Part shown: positions 10,870 through 21,565 of the stretch, one piece after another | Position numbering within the stretch: position 1 is the first letter of the stretch | Layout of the letters: every line of letters begins with the position of its first letter | Assembly (NCBI GenBank): GCA_027563935.2 | Contig: CM050451.1 | Span: 97,677,565-97,741,564 of the forward strand | DNA from: Costus lasius | Taxonomy: Eukaryota; Streptophyta; Magnoliopsida; Zingiberales; Costaceae | Direction of reading: 5' to 3' | DNA: 64,000 nucleotides | Position numbers and translations under genes: made by a program | Notes under the pieces: generated by a model | Seen by the model: the letters and a program-made list of their open reading frames with translations, nothing else | Told to the model about the DNA's origin: nothing | The model's database searches: none

Positions 10870-12552
10870 TGTTGGGATATGCCCTTAAGGCTAATGTTTG
10901 AGGCCTTGGGTTATTGTCAGTATCATGTATAAACTATGTATATGTTTTATAAAGGCAATTGTTGTTATTCAGATTGTTACATTATCTGCTGCTGTATGTA
11001 TACTTCTGAATAATGTCTCAGTGATGTTCAGCTTAGCTGATGTTAAGTGTTGTCCTTAGTCGAGATATCTTGGTGAACATGAGACAGCCTTGATATGATT
11101 GAGACTAATATGTGTTCTGATCTTATAGGATGCTTCGAGTATGGAATGAGATTTAGACACATAGGTACATTGGACGTACTGGACTGACCCTACTTAGGAT
11201 ATTCAATTGTTTGTCACAATGTGAATAATCCTTGTATGCAAGCAAGTGGCATATTCCCTCTGACTTGAGATCACTTATGTTTCTAAGTGATGATTGGCAT
11301 TGTCTTGAGGTAATTCAATATCATTTGAAAGATAATGGTTAAGGATTATCTTGGATGGTGGGCATGAGTCATGTTAGGGCACTAGTGATAGATATAGGAT
11401 TGCCTCTCCTAGATGGAGTGTGATGTTCTAAAGGGCCCCCTGGATGAGATGGTTGAGAAAGTGTATGGCCATACCCAGATGACTATGTTCATCTGATCTA
11501 ACCATTCTCATCGTGTTGGAATTACAGGTTTGACACGCTTGTCCAACAAGAACATCCAGTGGCAAAGGGAACATGTATGCCCAGTGAATTGGATTCACAC
11601 TTGTGCTGTGTTTTGGGAGTAGTCTTGGAAGACTCTTTCCTTCATATCGGGAGACAGTGATGTGTTGCTAGATACCCCTCTCTGATCGTGATAACGTAAG
11701 TTATCTTTACCGATATTGAAGGAAACCCTTAGGGTCGCACAATTTGATGATATGGCTTACCTATGTCAGATTGTGTGGACTGGAATTATTCTAGTTCTGT
11801 TTAAAGCAATTTAAACTCTGATTGGAAGTGAGATCTAGTCTGAGCATGTTTGATTGATTAGGACATATGATCGGTAAGCTTTGATCGGGAGAATTGATTC
11901 TTGATCATAAAGATCAAGAGATTCAATGAGATGTGTGGTTAGATCTTGAGCCATTTGGTTCGAAGAGATCCAAACCATAGCTGGTTCGATTTGGTCCTTG
12001 AACCAAATGAATTGGACCGGTTCACTTAGGGTGAACGCATGGTTCAATTAAGAGGAGGTTTTCGAATGTTTATGGGGAGTTAATGAGAGGAAGTTACATA
12101 TCGATTTTGCTATTAGTCATGGTAACCGAACCTTCCTTTTTGGGCTCTTCCCTTCACGGTTTCGATTGTAACTCTCCTCTCCTCTTTGTCTTTGGGTGGT
12201 ATGTGGAATAGACCTTCTTGACGAAAAGAAAAAAGGGGAAGACCGGCTAAGGGGGTGCACATCTCCTCTCCAAGACTCGATCAAAGAATCCTTGGCGACT
12301 TGCTAGCACAAGTAGCGCAAGGAAGGAAGCCTATCTCATCCTGTGTGCGATTCCTTCGGAGAAGAGGCACTCGCCCCTTTCCTTCTTCCAAGCCACCACT
12401 CAAATCATGGCTATGGTAACATCCTTAAATTGTTTTACAAGTCTTCAAGGTTGATTATATTATCAAGTCATGCGATTAGAAATGGACTCCTAGATTTCAT
12501 ACTTGCTGAAAACAAAATTTTGGAATGATGCATGTTATCTAGGTTGCCTTTT
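10870..12552 (+). repeat. Copia 5' LTR (1683 bp)
   Basis: It starts TGTTGGGATATGCCC next to the target duplication and ends in GGTTGCCTTTT, two bases (AG) before the primer-binding site. It is about 99% identical to the 3' LTR, which has one more T at its end. It contains promoter and leader for the element, but no single TATA box stands out. Confidence 0.93.
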
Positions 12553-12554
12553 AG

Positions 12555-12566
12555 TGGTATCAGAGC
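12555..12566 (+). other. Copia primer-binding site, tRNA-iMet
   Basis: TGGTATCAGAGC follows the 5' LTR by two bases. This is the usual primer site of plant Copia elements. Confidence 0.9.
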
Positions 12567-14368
12567 AAGGTTTTTGGCTTGATACATATGATTGCCTTCT
12601 TGTGATCCATGTTTGTTTTATGCTTTTGGTAGATCTACTAGATGCGCATGCTTTAGTCATCATGCGAAAATACATGCCATATGTTAGATGTATTTTGTTC
12701 ACAATGAAGCTTGCGCATGTGATGTTTGTTTGCGCTTTTTATAAAAGTTTTCAATCAAAACTTAACATCATGCGCGACCCTCACCTAGATCTATCTAAGC
12801 GCCTACTTCAAATACTTAGACGGGTTAACAGTGTTAAAATCGTTAGTCATGTCTGGACCCAACAGCCTAATCAGACCATCTGACAGCCTAGATGGGTCGG
12901 CCAGATAGCACCTGTGCGCGAGCTATATAGGTGGCTATAGGCCGACTGCAGAAGGGCGTGTAGCGATGTCTGATTGAGGCGCCTAGTGAACGATCATGGT
13001 TATGGCCCGGGGTCACACCCGCTTGCCAGAAATCATGTGGGACGTTCAGCCCTTAAGGCATGCATAGTTGACCATGTGGTCGACGCAAGTCAGTTATGAC
13101 TGGGTGCATGCAAGGGCAGTGGGTCTGACTTGTTCTAACGAGTGGATACCTGTTAATGGACCGTTGTAAGGTAGTAGGGCACATAAGGAAATAAAATTGA
13201 TGCCATGGGGTTTTTCCAAAATTTTATTTCTATTTGGATCACATGTATGCATGTTTAACATGTTGAATGGGTGTTTATTTAATCTTATGTGGGCTGCCCT
13301 TCTTTTCTTTTTGTGTGCTGTGCTGGGGCCTGCGTGCCTGGAATTAAATATAAATTTTGCTGTGATCTGCGAATCACACTTTAAATTTATGAAAATGTAT
13401 AATTGACCTGCGAGTCAAACTATGTCTAGATAGATTAAAATGTAATTTGATCAGACATGAGCACAGAGCACACATGGCAGAGGCGCTTGCAGCAAGTGAC
13501 TTCACCAGGTGGGAAGTCTAGAGTTTGACTCTAGAGCAGGCGCATATTGCCTGGAGGGCATTTGGGCCCGGGCTGGGCCAGATGAAGTATAAGAGTCCCA
13601 TAAAGAGCTCAAGTGAAGACTTTTGTGAAACTAGGGTTTTATTTAGGCTTTTATGGGCGTTTACCACATAAGATAATTTTGCTTTCTGCTTAATGTTTTA
13701 AGTAATATTAGCACAAGCATATTTATTCTTCTGCTATCACCATAGAATTTGCATGATAGTAAGAAGATAAAAGACCGTTAAAATCCAACGTTAATATCAA
13801 GCTCGATTGCTTTCTGACGCGAAACCTCACTGTTCTGACTATCGTTGGGGCCGTGTTGTACCCACTCAGTGGGCACGCCCAGCTATCTTCAGATAGTGCG
13901 CGATTACACCTACATGCTACAGAGAAGGGATTCATCGCTTCTCGTTGCTCAGCATAGCACGTGGTGGTCCAGGGAGTAGGTCGGGTCAGCTTGACCATAT
14001 ATGCTACATAATGAGCAAATGATAGCTATATGGAGGCAGCCATCTGAGGAATCAGAGACTGTGTTGTACCAACTCAGTTGGCACAGTCTTCTGGATTGCC
14101 TAGATGAAGGGGAATCGCACGGGTTGGCGATTGGCATGGATAGCCTACCAGTGACTAGTGCTTGAACTCTCTGTGTATCTTATCTCACCTGAGCGGGACG
14201 CGGAGATCAAGTATGAAATCTGGATCCCATCTCACTAAAAGAGTTTTACTCTTTCGAACTGTTTTATTGGATTTTTCAGTCAGATAAAATAGTGAGAAAA
14301 GAATCACTCTTAAGTCCTGGAATAATTCTAACATGGATACTGACCTTGTTGTTCTTGCTATGTTGTAG
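12567..14368 (+). other. Copia leader with several predicted hairpins
   Basis: About 1.8 kb separate the primer-binding site from gag and contain no gag-like protein. Inverted repeats are dense. 12896-12946 has outer stem GTCGGCC/GGCCGAC. 13847-13880 and 14054-14091 form a matched pair of hairpins with a shared TTGTA bulge and TCA loop. 13884-13897 is CTATC/GATAG with loop TTCA. 14112-14131 is AATCGC/GCGATT with an 8-base loop. Such structures in a retroelement leader would fit RNA dimerisation, packaging or translation control; the role is inferred. ORFs on the minus strand here are shadows of the inverted repeats. Confidence 0.6.
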
Positions 14369-16210
14369 ATTCCGGCAGCAACGAACACCACAGGGCTCAA
14401 TTTGCGATCTATATTGGAAAGGGAGAAGTTTGCTGGGCCAAACTTCTCAGACTGGTACAGACAGCTTAAGATTGTTCTTAAAGCTGAGAGGAAGCTGTAT
14501 GTCCTAGAGTCGGCAATACCGGCTCAACCCGCTGCGAACGCCGCAAGGGCGGTTCGAGACGCTTATGAGAAGCACGTCAGTGATAGTACTGATGTCGCTT
14601 GCCTTATGCTTGCGTCAATGACGCCCGAGCTCCAGCGTCAGCATGAGGACTTATCTACTATTGATATTATAGTAAATCTCAAAATGTTGTATGCTGCACA
14701 GGCAAGGACAGAACGCTATAACTTGACAAAACTTTTCTTTCATAGCAAACTGACTGAAGGGAGTCCAGTGGGAGCTCATGTACTCAAGATGATTGGGTAC
14801 AAGGAGGCTCTAGAGAAACTGGGACATACCATCAATCAAGAACTTGTTATAGATATTATCCTGCAGTCTCTCCCGGCTTCTTTCGATCCGTTCATCATTA
14901 ATTTTAATATGAACAAGATCGACTGTACTCCGGCAGAGTTACTGAACATGCTCTGCACCACAGAGCAAACTCTTGAGAAGGGGAAGCCTTCATCCTCTGT
15001 CTTAATGGTTCCTTCAAGGAATAAGAAGAAAGGGAAGAAGGGCAAAGCCCATATCAAGAGCTACAACAAGGCTTTGAAACAAAAGGTGAAGCGGTCAAAG
15101 GACAACAGATGCTTCCATTGTGGCCAGCTGGGTCACTGGAAGAAGGACTATAGAGCGCTCCAAGGAGAGAAGAAGGGAAGTAAGCCTTTCACTTCTGGCT
15201 CAGGTATTTACGTGACTGAAGTCATGGTTGCTTCTTCTATATCATGGGTGTTGGACACTACATGTGGAGTTCACATTTGTTCAAATGTACAGGAACTCAA
15301 GAGAAGAAGACAGGTGGGACAGCATGAGGTGGACCTACGAGTTGGAAACGGGGCACGGGTTGCTGCTGTTGCTGTAGGAGAATATCACATCTCTTTACCA
15401 TCTGGTTTTGTATTAGAACTTGACAATTGTTATTTTGTGCCAAGCATAACAAAGAATATTATCTCTATTCCTGCTCTTGTCAGGAAAGGTTTTTCTTTTG
15501 AATGCAAAACTACACAGTGTTGTATTTCATATGATAATATTGTTTATGCGACTGGGTCGATTAACAATGGGTTATACATGTTGGACATGGAATGTTCTAT
15601 ACAACAGATTGATAACAAGAAAGCCAAGTATGCTGATGACAGCACCTTGTTATGGCATAGTCGTTTAGGCCATATTAATAAGAAGCGCATTAATCGGTTG
15701 CATGACCATGGGCTGCTGGGATCATTCTCCTATGAGGAGCTTGATACGTGCAAAGCTTGTTTAATGGGTAAAATGACGAAGACTCCTTTTACAAATAAAG
15801 GTGAAAAGGCTTCAAGTTTACTTGACCTTATTCACAGTGATGTGTGTGGGCCGTTTAGTAAACATGCCAGAGGTGGCTATTCATACTTCATTACTTTTAC
15901 TGATGATTTCAGTAGGTATGGTTATGTCTATCTAATGAGACATAAGAGTGAATCTTTTGACAAGTTCAAGGAGTTCAAAAATGAAGTACAAAATCAGTTA
16001 GGCCGAAATATCAAGGTACTTCGTTCAGATCGAGGTGGAGAATACTTGAGTCGAGAGTTTACTGACTATCTGAAGGAGTGTGGGATCATCTCACAGCTCA
16101 CTCCGCCAGGAACACCGCAATGGAATGGTGTGTCCGAGAGGAGAAATAGAACCTTATTGGATATGGTTCGTTCTATGATGAGTCAGGCTACTCTACCTTA
16201 CTCCTTTTGA
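14369..16210 (+). pseudogene. Copia gag-protease-integrase segment
   Basis: The frame opens at 14369, right after a TAG. The codon where relatives usually have the gag ATG appears to be ATT here, and no in-frame ATG precedes the conserved NLRSILEREKF start. Order: gag (14402-15010), a basic linker, a zinc knuckle CFHCGQLGHWKKDY (about 15110) whose fourth ligand Cys is Tyr, and a protease core LDTTCG (about 15250) where the invariant DTG Gly is Thr. Then come the GAG-pre-integrase zinc site (HSRLGH, CKAC) and an integrase core with Asp in HSDVCGP, Asp in RSDRGGEY and Glu in NGVSERRNR. A TGA at 16208-16210 falls where the family has Trp, a few residues past the catalytic Glu. The integrase triad is intact, but the polyprotein could not be matured or extended. 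Confidence 0.92.
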
Positions 16211-16425
16211 GGATTTGCACTGGAAACAGCTGCAAAGGTGCTAAACCGAGTGCTATCCAAGGCCGTTTCAAAGACACCATATGAGTTATGGTATGGGAAA
16301 CAGCCGAGCTTGACATTTATCAAAATCTGGGGTTGCGAGGCTTATGTCAAAAAGCTCACCTCTGGGAAACTGGAGAACAGATCAGATAAATGTATCTTTG
16401 TCGGTTACCCTAAAGAAACTAGGGT
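16211..16425 (+). pseudogene. Copia integrase C-terminal segment
   Basis: This continues the gag-integrase frame after the TGA: ETAAKVLNRVLSKAVSKTPYE, then the conserved KIWGCEAYVK and CIFVGYPKET blocks. At about 16420 the frame breaks: after KET the sequence lacks one G in an AGGG run, so the reading frame falls into an unrelated tail ending at 16528, while the family sequence continues in frame 1. No ATG of its own is expected; it was part of the polyprotein. Confidence 0.88.
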
Positions 16426-17355
16426 TATTATTTCTACGATCCCAAAGAGAACAAAGTATTTGTTGCTCGAACGGCTATTTTTCTTGAGAAGGAATTTCTT
16501 CTGCAAGAGGCCAGTGGGAGAGAAATAAAGCTGGATGAAAATCCAGAAGAGGGACAAAGTAGTCAGGCTCAGTTGGATGAGCCTGAGCCAATAGATCAGG
16601 TTACTATTCAACCTGAGGCTCAGATATCACGGGAACCGCGTAGATCGGGAAGGATCCGTCGTCAGCCTGAGCGCTATGACGGAGTCTATATCATTAATGA
16701 TGAACCCCTCACTTATGCGGATGCGGTCAGTGGACTGGAGTCAGCAAGATGGCTTGAAGCTATGCGAGCCGAGATGGATTCCATGTCAGATAACCAAGTT
16801 TGGGATTTGGTTGATCCGCCTCCGGGAGTAATCCCTATAGGCTGTAAGTGGATCTTCAAGAAGAAGAAAGACATGGATGGTAACGTGGTTACCTATAAGG
16901 GCAGGCTAGTTGCGAAAGGTTTCAAACAAATCTACGGGATAGATTATGATGAAACTTTCTCTCCTGTAGCCATGTTCAAGTCCATTCGAATTATTCTCGC
17001 GATAGCAGCATATTATGATTATGAGATCTGGCAAATGGATGTGAAGACCGCTTTCCTTAATGGAAAACTGGAAGAGGATGTGTATATGACACAGCCTGAA
17101 GGTTTCATCAATCCATCAAAACGTCATAAGATATGCAAATTAAAGAAGTCCATTTACAGACTAAAACAAGCATCGAGAAGCTGGAATATTCGCTTTGATG
17201 AATCAGTTTGTGAATTTGGTTTCATCAAAAATGAAGATGACCCGTGTGTATATAAAAGGTTTAGTGGGAGCGTGATTACTTTCCTAGTCCTCTACGTCGA
17301 TGATATTTTAATCATTGGAAACGATATTCCTGAACTGCATGCAGTCAAGGCATAG
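16426..17355 (+). pseudogene. Copia reverse transcriptase segment
   Basis: In frame 1 this covers a spacer rich in Glu and Pro, then the reverse transcriptase from ARWLEAMRAEMDSM. It includes CKWIFKKKKD, YKGRLVAKGF, the QMDVKTAFLNG block with a catalytic Asp, and the YVDDILIIGND catalytic box at about 17295-17325. The core residues are intact. A TAG at 17353-17355 replaces a Trp codon just before the KCFQMKDLGEA block. It would make a truncated enzyme even if the upstream frameshift were bypassed. Confidence 0.92.
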
Positions 17356-18276
17356 TTAAGAAAATGTTTCCAGATGAAAGATTTGGGAGAAGCAGCCTAT
17401 GTATTAGGTGTGGAGATCTACAGAGATAGATCTAATAGGCTTCTCGGGCTATGCCAGAGTACTTACATCGATAAGGTCCTGGAGAGATTCCATTTAGAAA
17501 ATTCTAAAAGAGGATATCTTCCAGTCAAACATGGTCTGAATCTTTCAAAGAGCCAGTGTCCTCAAACACAGTCTGAGAAAGATGAAATGGACAATACGCC
17601 TTATGCTTCGGCTATTGGGTCCATCATGTATGCGATGTTGTGTACTCGCCCAGACGTCGCTTACGGGTTAAGCGTGACCAGTCGGTTCCAAGGTAATCCA
17701 GGGAAGGAACACTGGATTGCAGTCAAGAATATTTTGAAATATCTTCGGAGAACCAAAGATATGTTCTTGATTTATGGAGGTCAGGAAGAACTCAGTATTG
17801 AAGGATATACTGACGCTTCGTTCCAATCTGACCAAGACGATTTCCGATCGCAATCAGGCTATGTTTTTAGCTTGAATGGAGGAGCAGTGGTGTGGAAAAG
17901 TTTCAAACAATCAATTGTTGCTGATTCCACAACAGAAGCCGAGTATGTTGCAGCCTCAGAAGCATCAAAGGAGGCAGTGTGGATTCGTAAGTTCGTTCAA
18001 GAACTTGGTGTTGTTCCTTCGAGTGCAGACCCATTGGTTATCTTCTGTGATAACACTGGAGCGATTGCACAAGCAAAGGAACCACGGTCACACCAGAAGT
18101 CCAAGCACATACAGAGAAGGTTTCATTTGATCCGTGAGATCATAGATCGAGGAGAGATCAAGATCTGCAAGGTTCATACAGATGACAATCTAGCTGACCC
18201 ACTTACAAAGCCTCTGGCGCAGCAAAAGCATGAGAAGCACTGTAATAATATGGGCTTGAGATTTCTCAACCATTAG
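17356..18276 (+). pseudogene. Copia reverse transcriptase tail and RNase H
   Basis: This is in frame with the preceding segment after the TAG. It starts with FQMKDLGEAAYVLGVEI, goes through the thumb region (GSIMYAMLCTRPDVAYG) and ends in the RNase H domain. The acidic residues lie in GYTDASF, the DSTTEAEYVA block and the FCDNTGAI block, and the C-terminal basic stretch SKHIQRRFHLIRE precedes LADPLTKPL. The stop at 18274-18276 is the normal end of pol for this type. Taken alone this domain looks undamaged. Confidence 0.92.
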
Positions 18277-18279
18277 TTT

Positions 18280-18296
18280 AAGTGCAAGTGGGAGAT
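18280..18296 (+). other. Copia polypurine tract
   Basis: AAGTGCAAGTGGGAGAT lies between the pol stop and the 3' LTR start at 18297. A purine-rich GTGGGAGA next to an LTR is the plus-strand primer site. Confidence 0.8.
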
Positions 18297-19980
18297 TGTT
18301 GGGATATGCCCTTAAGGCTAATGTTTGAGGCCTTGGGTTATTGTCAGTATCATGTATAAACTATGTATATGTTTTATAAAGGCAATTATTGTTATTCAGA
18401 TTGTTACATTATCTGCTGCTGTATGTATACTTCTGAATAATGTATCAGTGATGTTCAGCTTAGCTGATGTTAAGTGTTGTCCTTAGTCGAGATATCTTGG
18501 TGAACATGAGACAGCCTTGATATGATTGAGACTAATATGTGTTCTGATCTTATAGGATGCTTCGAGTATGGAATGAGATTTAGACACATAGGTACATTGG
18601 ACGTACTGGACTGACCCTACTTAGGATATTCAATTGTTTGTCACAATGTGAATAATCCTTGTATGCAAGCAAGTGGCATATTCCCTCTGACTTGAGATCA
18701 CTTATGTTTCTAAGTGATGATTGGCATTGTCTTGAGGTAATTCAATATCATTTGAAAGATAATGGTTAAGGATTATCTTGGATGGTGGGCATGAGTCATG
18801 TTAGGGCACTAGTGATAGATATAGGATTGCCTCTCCTAGATGGAGTGTGATGTTCTAAAGGGCCCCCTGGATGAGATGGTTGAGAAAGTGTATGGTCATA
18901 CCCAGATGACTATGTTCATCTGATCTAACCATTCTCATCGTGTTGGAATTACAGGTTTGACACGCTTGTCCAACAAGAACATCCAGTGGCAAAGGGAACA
19001 TGTATGCCCAGTGAATTGGATTCACACTTGTGCTGTGTTTTGGGAGTAGTCTTGGAAGACTCTTTCCTTCATATCGGGAGACAGTGATGTGTTGCTAGAT
19101 ACCCCTCTCTGATCGTGATAACGTAAGTTATCGTTACCGACATTGAAGGAAACCCTTAGGATCGCACAATTTGATGATATGGCTTACCTATGTCAGATCG
19201 TGTGGACTGGAATTATTCTAGTTCTGTTTAAAACAATTTAAACTCTGATTGGAAGTGAGATCTAGTCTGATCATGTTTGATTGATTAGGACATATGATCG
19301 GTAAGCTTCGATCGGGAGAATTGATGCTTGATCGTAAAGATCAAGAGATTCAATGAGATGTGTGGTTAGATCTTGAGCCATTTGGTTCGAAGAGATCCAA
19401 ACCATAGCTGGTTCGATTTGGTCCTTGAACCAAATGAATTGGACCGGTTCACTTAGGGTGAACGCATGGTTCAATTAAGAGGAGGTTTTCGAATGTTTAT
19501 GGGGAGTTAATGAGAGGAAGTTACATATCAGTTTTGCTATTAGTCATGGTAACCGAACCTTCCTTTTTGGGCTCTTCCCTTCACGGTTTCGATTGTAACT
19601 CTCCTCTCCTCTTTGTCTTTGGGTGGTATGTGGAATAGACCTTCTTGACGAAAAGAAAAAAGGGGAAGACCGGCTAAGGGGGTGCATATCTCCTCTCCAA
19701 GACTCAATCAAAGAATCCTTGGCGACTTGCTAGCACAAGTAGCGCAAGGAAGGAAGCCTATCTCATCCTGTGTGCGATTCCTTCGGAGAAGAGGCACTCG
19801 CCCCTTTCCTTCTTCCAAGCCGCCACTCAAATCATGGCTATGGTAACATCCTTAAATTGTTTTACAAGTCTTCAAGGTTGATTATATTATCAAGTCATGC
19901 GATTAGAAATGGACTCCTAGATTTCATACTTGCTGAAAACAAAATTTTGGAATGATGCATGTTATCTAGGTTGCCTTTTT
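18297..19980 (+). repeat. Copia 3' LTR (1684 bp)
   Basis: It starts TGTTGGGATATGCCC and ends GGTTGCCTTTTT against the target duplication AGTAA. Compared with the 5' LTR there are about 17 visible differences, for example in the GTTATCGTTACCGACATTG region and CAAGACTCAATC. Confidence 0.93.
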
Positions 19981-21565
19981 AGTAAATCATTGACAAAGAA
20001 CTCAAGGATCACTTTCGTACATCCGAATTCTAAGTCAATCATCTCAAGTGAAAACTACATACTTTCATACTATAGTTTTCACAGGTTCTGCTTAAGGTTC
20101 TCGAACAATCAAATACTTAATTTCTTACAGTATTATCATGTTTATTTCAGTAACTCAATCCTTAGATCAGATTATCAACATGGCAATAAACTTCTAAAAC
20201 CTAGAAATAAGAACAAACCTAATTTCTTACAATGAATTCCTAAATCATGATTCTAGGGTTCCAAGTTCTCACAAATCACCTTTCAGTTCATTTCGCAAAA
20301 ACTCTAAAACATGCAGACAAAATGAATCTATGGAGAATTAAAGGGAACAATCACATAAGCAGAATTATCATATTAAAATTGTACTGACGAAATAAAAGTC
20401 ATCTAATCATAATAAATTAAAGGGAATTACTCCTCCATGTCCCAAAAGATGTCTAAGCTAGCATGGTAGAAGAATTACAATAATCCATAGTATCAGGATC
20501 AGAAATCAAAGAAAAAGGAGAAGAGCAAATAACAGCACGGCTGTAATGAAAATTACAGCCGTAATTTACGCTATGAACAGTGCTGGTGAAGATCCTTTTG
20601 TTGATTTCTCCTCCGATCGATCTCCTTTTGCTCTGAAACTTCGAGGGTATATTCTCCTCCCCCAGGCGAAACTTCCCCTCAAGTATCACGACCGGAGATG
20701 CACTGTAAACTTCGCGGCAGTGAAAACTAGGGCGATGGCAAGAATCACGATTTCTCTCTGAATCGTGGATCAAAATTGGGGCTTTTGTGTGATAATGCCC
20801 TCCTCCGTCTGACGAGTCTTTCACTTTTTATGAATCTCAAATTGGTGGTCTGGATTGTCCGAAATCATCCGCGTAAGAATTGGGCTTCAAAAATATCCTT
20901 GAAACTCGGCTGTCCAGGTTAAGATTACGACCGTGTTTTTGGCTACGGCAGTGCCGTAATAACTACAGCTGTTCTCGGTACAGAAATCGACCGAAATTAC
21001 AGTACCGTGAAAATAATTATGGTAGTACCGTAATTCCTGCAAATCTCTCGAGTGAAATTCCTTTCCAAATTATGGCCAGTAATATTGGTTACAGCAATGC
21101 TGTAAAATCTGCCAAACTTTTTGTACAAAAAGAGACCCAAAATACAGCCCGTGAAATCCATTACAGCAGGGCCGTGATTTCTTCAAAACTTTCTATACAA
21201 ACAGAGACCCAAAATAGGCAGTGCTCAGAAATTACGGCAGTACCGTGGTTTATTCTGTAGGTGCAGTGAAACCACGGTATCGTAATTTGGATTACGGTCC
21301 TACCGTATTTTGGTCTAAAGCTCTGATCCTCGTGAAATTTGACATGCAATTTTCTCTTGATGGTGGGAATTCATCTATGCTTCTGAATTTGCTTGAAAAC
21401 ATCTCAAAATAGTGCCTTTTTACCTGAAAATAATCAAAAATCAGAAAAAGTGTAGATTCTGCAATATTTGATAAATAAGGCATAAAAATAAGCAAAACAG
21501 TATGAATATGACACAAAAAGAGCTATGAAATGGCACAAAATATACTATAAATTTTGGTGTCATCA
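19981..21565 (-). repeat. Athila 3' LTR, main piece (right of the Copia)
   Basis: This resumes the LTR after the Copia and matches 28870-30451. It contains a GAAA-loop hairpin (20537-20562), the open frame 20546-20761 that is just a conserved stretch of LTR, an array of hyphenated palindromes (20920-21320), and the U3 end TTTTGGTGTCATCA. Read in element sense the LTR begins at 21565. Confidence 0.9.
20920..21320 (-). repeat. Palindrome array in the Athila 3' LTR
   Basis: The 15-base palindrome TACGGCAGTGCCGTA lies at 20944-20958 and is followed by degraded copies: ATTACAGTACCGTGAAAAT, TATGGTAGTACCGTAATT, TTACAGCAATGCTGTAA, ATTACGGCAGTACCGTGG and ACGGTCCTACCGTA. They are spaced by about 35-80 bp with AT-rich linkers (CAAAACTTTYT). 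The same array is in the other LTR. Confidence 0.8.

Larger units (their letters stand above)
10870..19980 (+). mobile_element. Full-length Copia retrotransposon nested in the Athila LTR
   Basis: LTRs at 10870-12552 and 18297-19980 start TGTTGGGATATGCCC. The element is flanked by AGTAA on both sides (10865-10869 and 19981-19985), and the uninterrupted site is preserved at 28865-28880 in the other Athila LTR. Inside are a tRNA-iMet primer-binding site, a 1.8-kb structured leader, and a single gag-protease-integrase-reverse transcriptase-RNase H reading frame broken by two in-frame stops and one frameshift. A purine tract ends the body. I count about 17 differences between the LTRs (about 99% identity), so it inserted recently. 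The LTR right end is TTTTT rather than the usual CA. Confidence 0.95.

Noticed and set aside
12503..12883. 126-codon ORF just after the Copia 5' LTR
   Set aside because: It spans the LTR end and primer-binding site, which must be noncoding leader; no family resemblance.
13723..14137. Minus-strand ORFs in the Copia leader
   Set aside because: They run across the inverted-repeat hairpins and resemble no known protein.
20546..20761. ORF conserved in both Athila LTRs (also 29427-29651)
   Set aside because: Conservation follows from LTR duplication. It lies antisense to the element and has several radical replacements, so it does not look like a selected protein.
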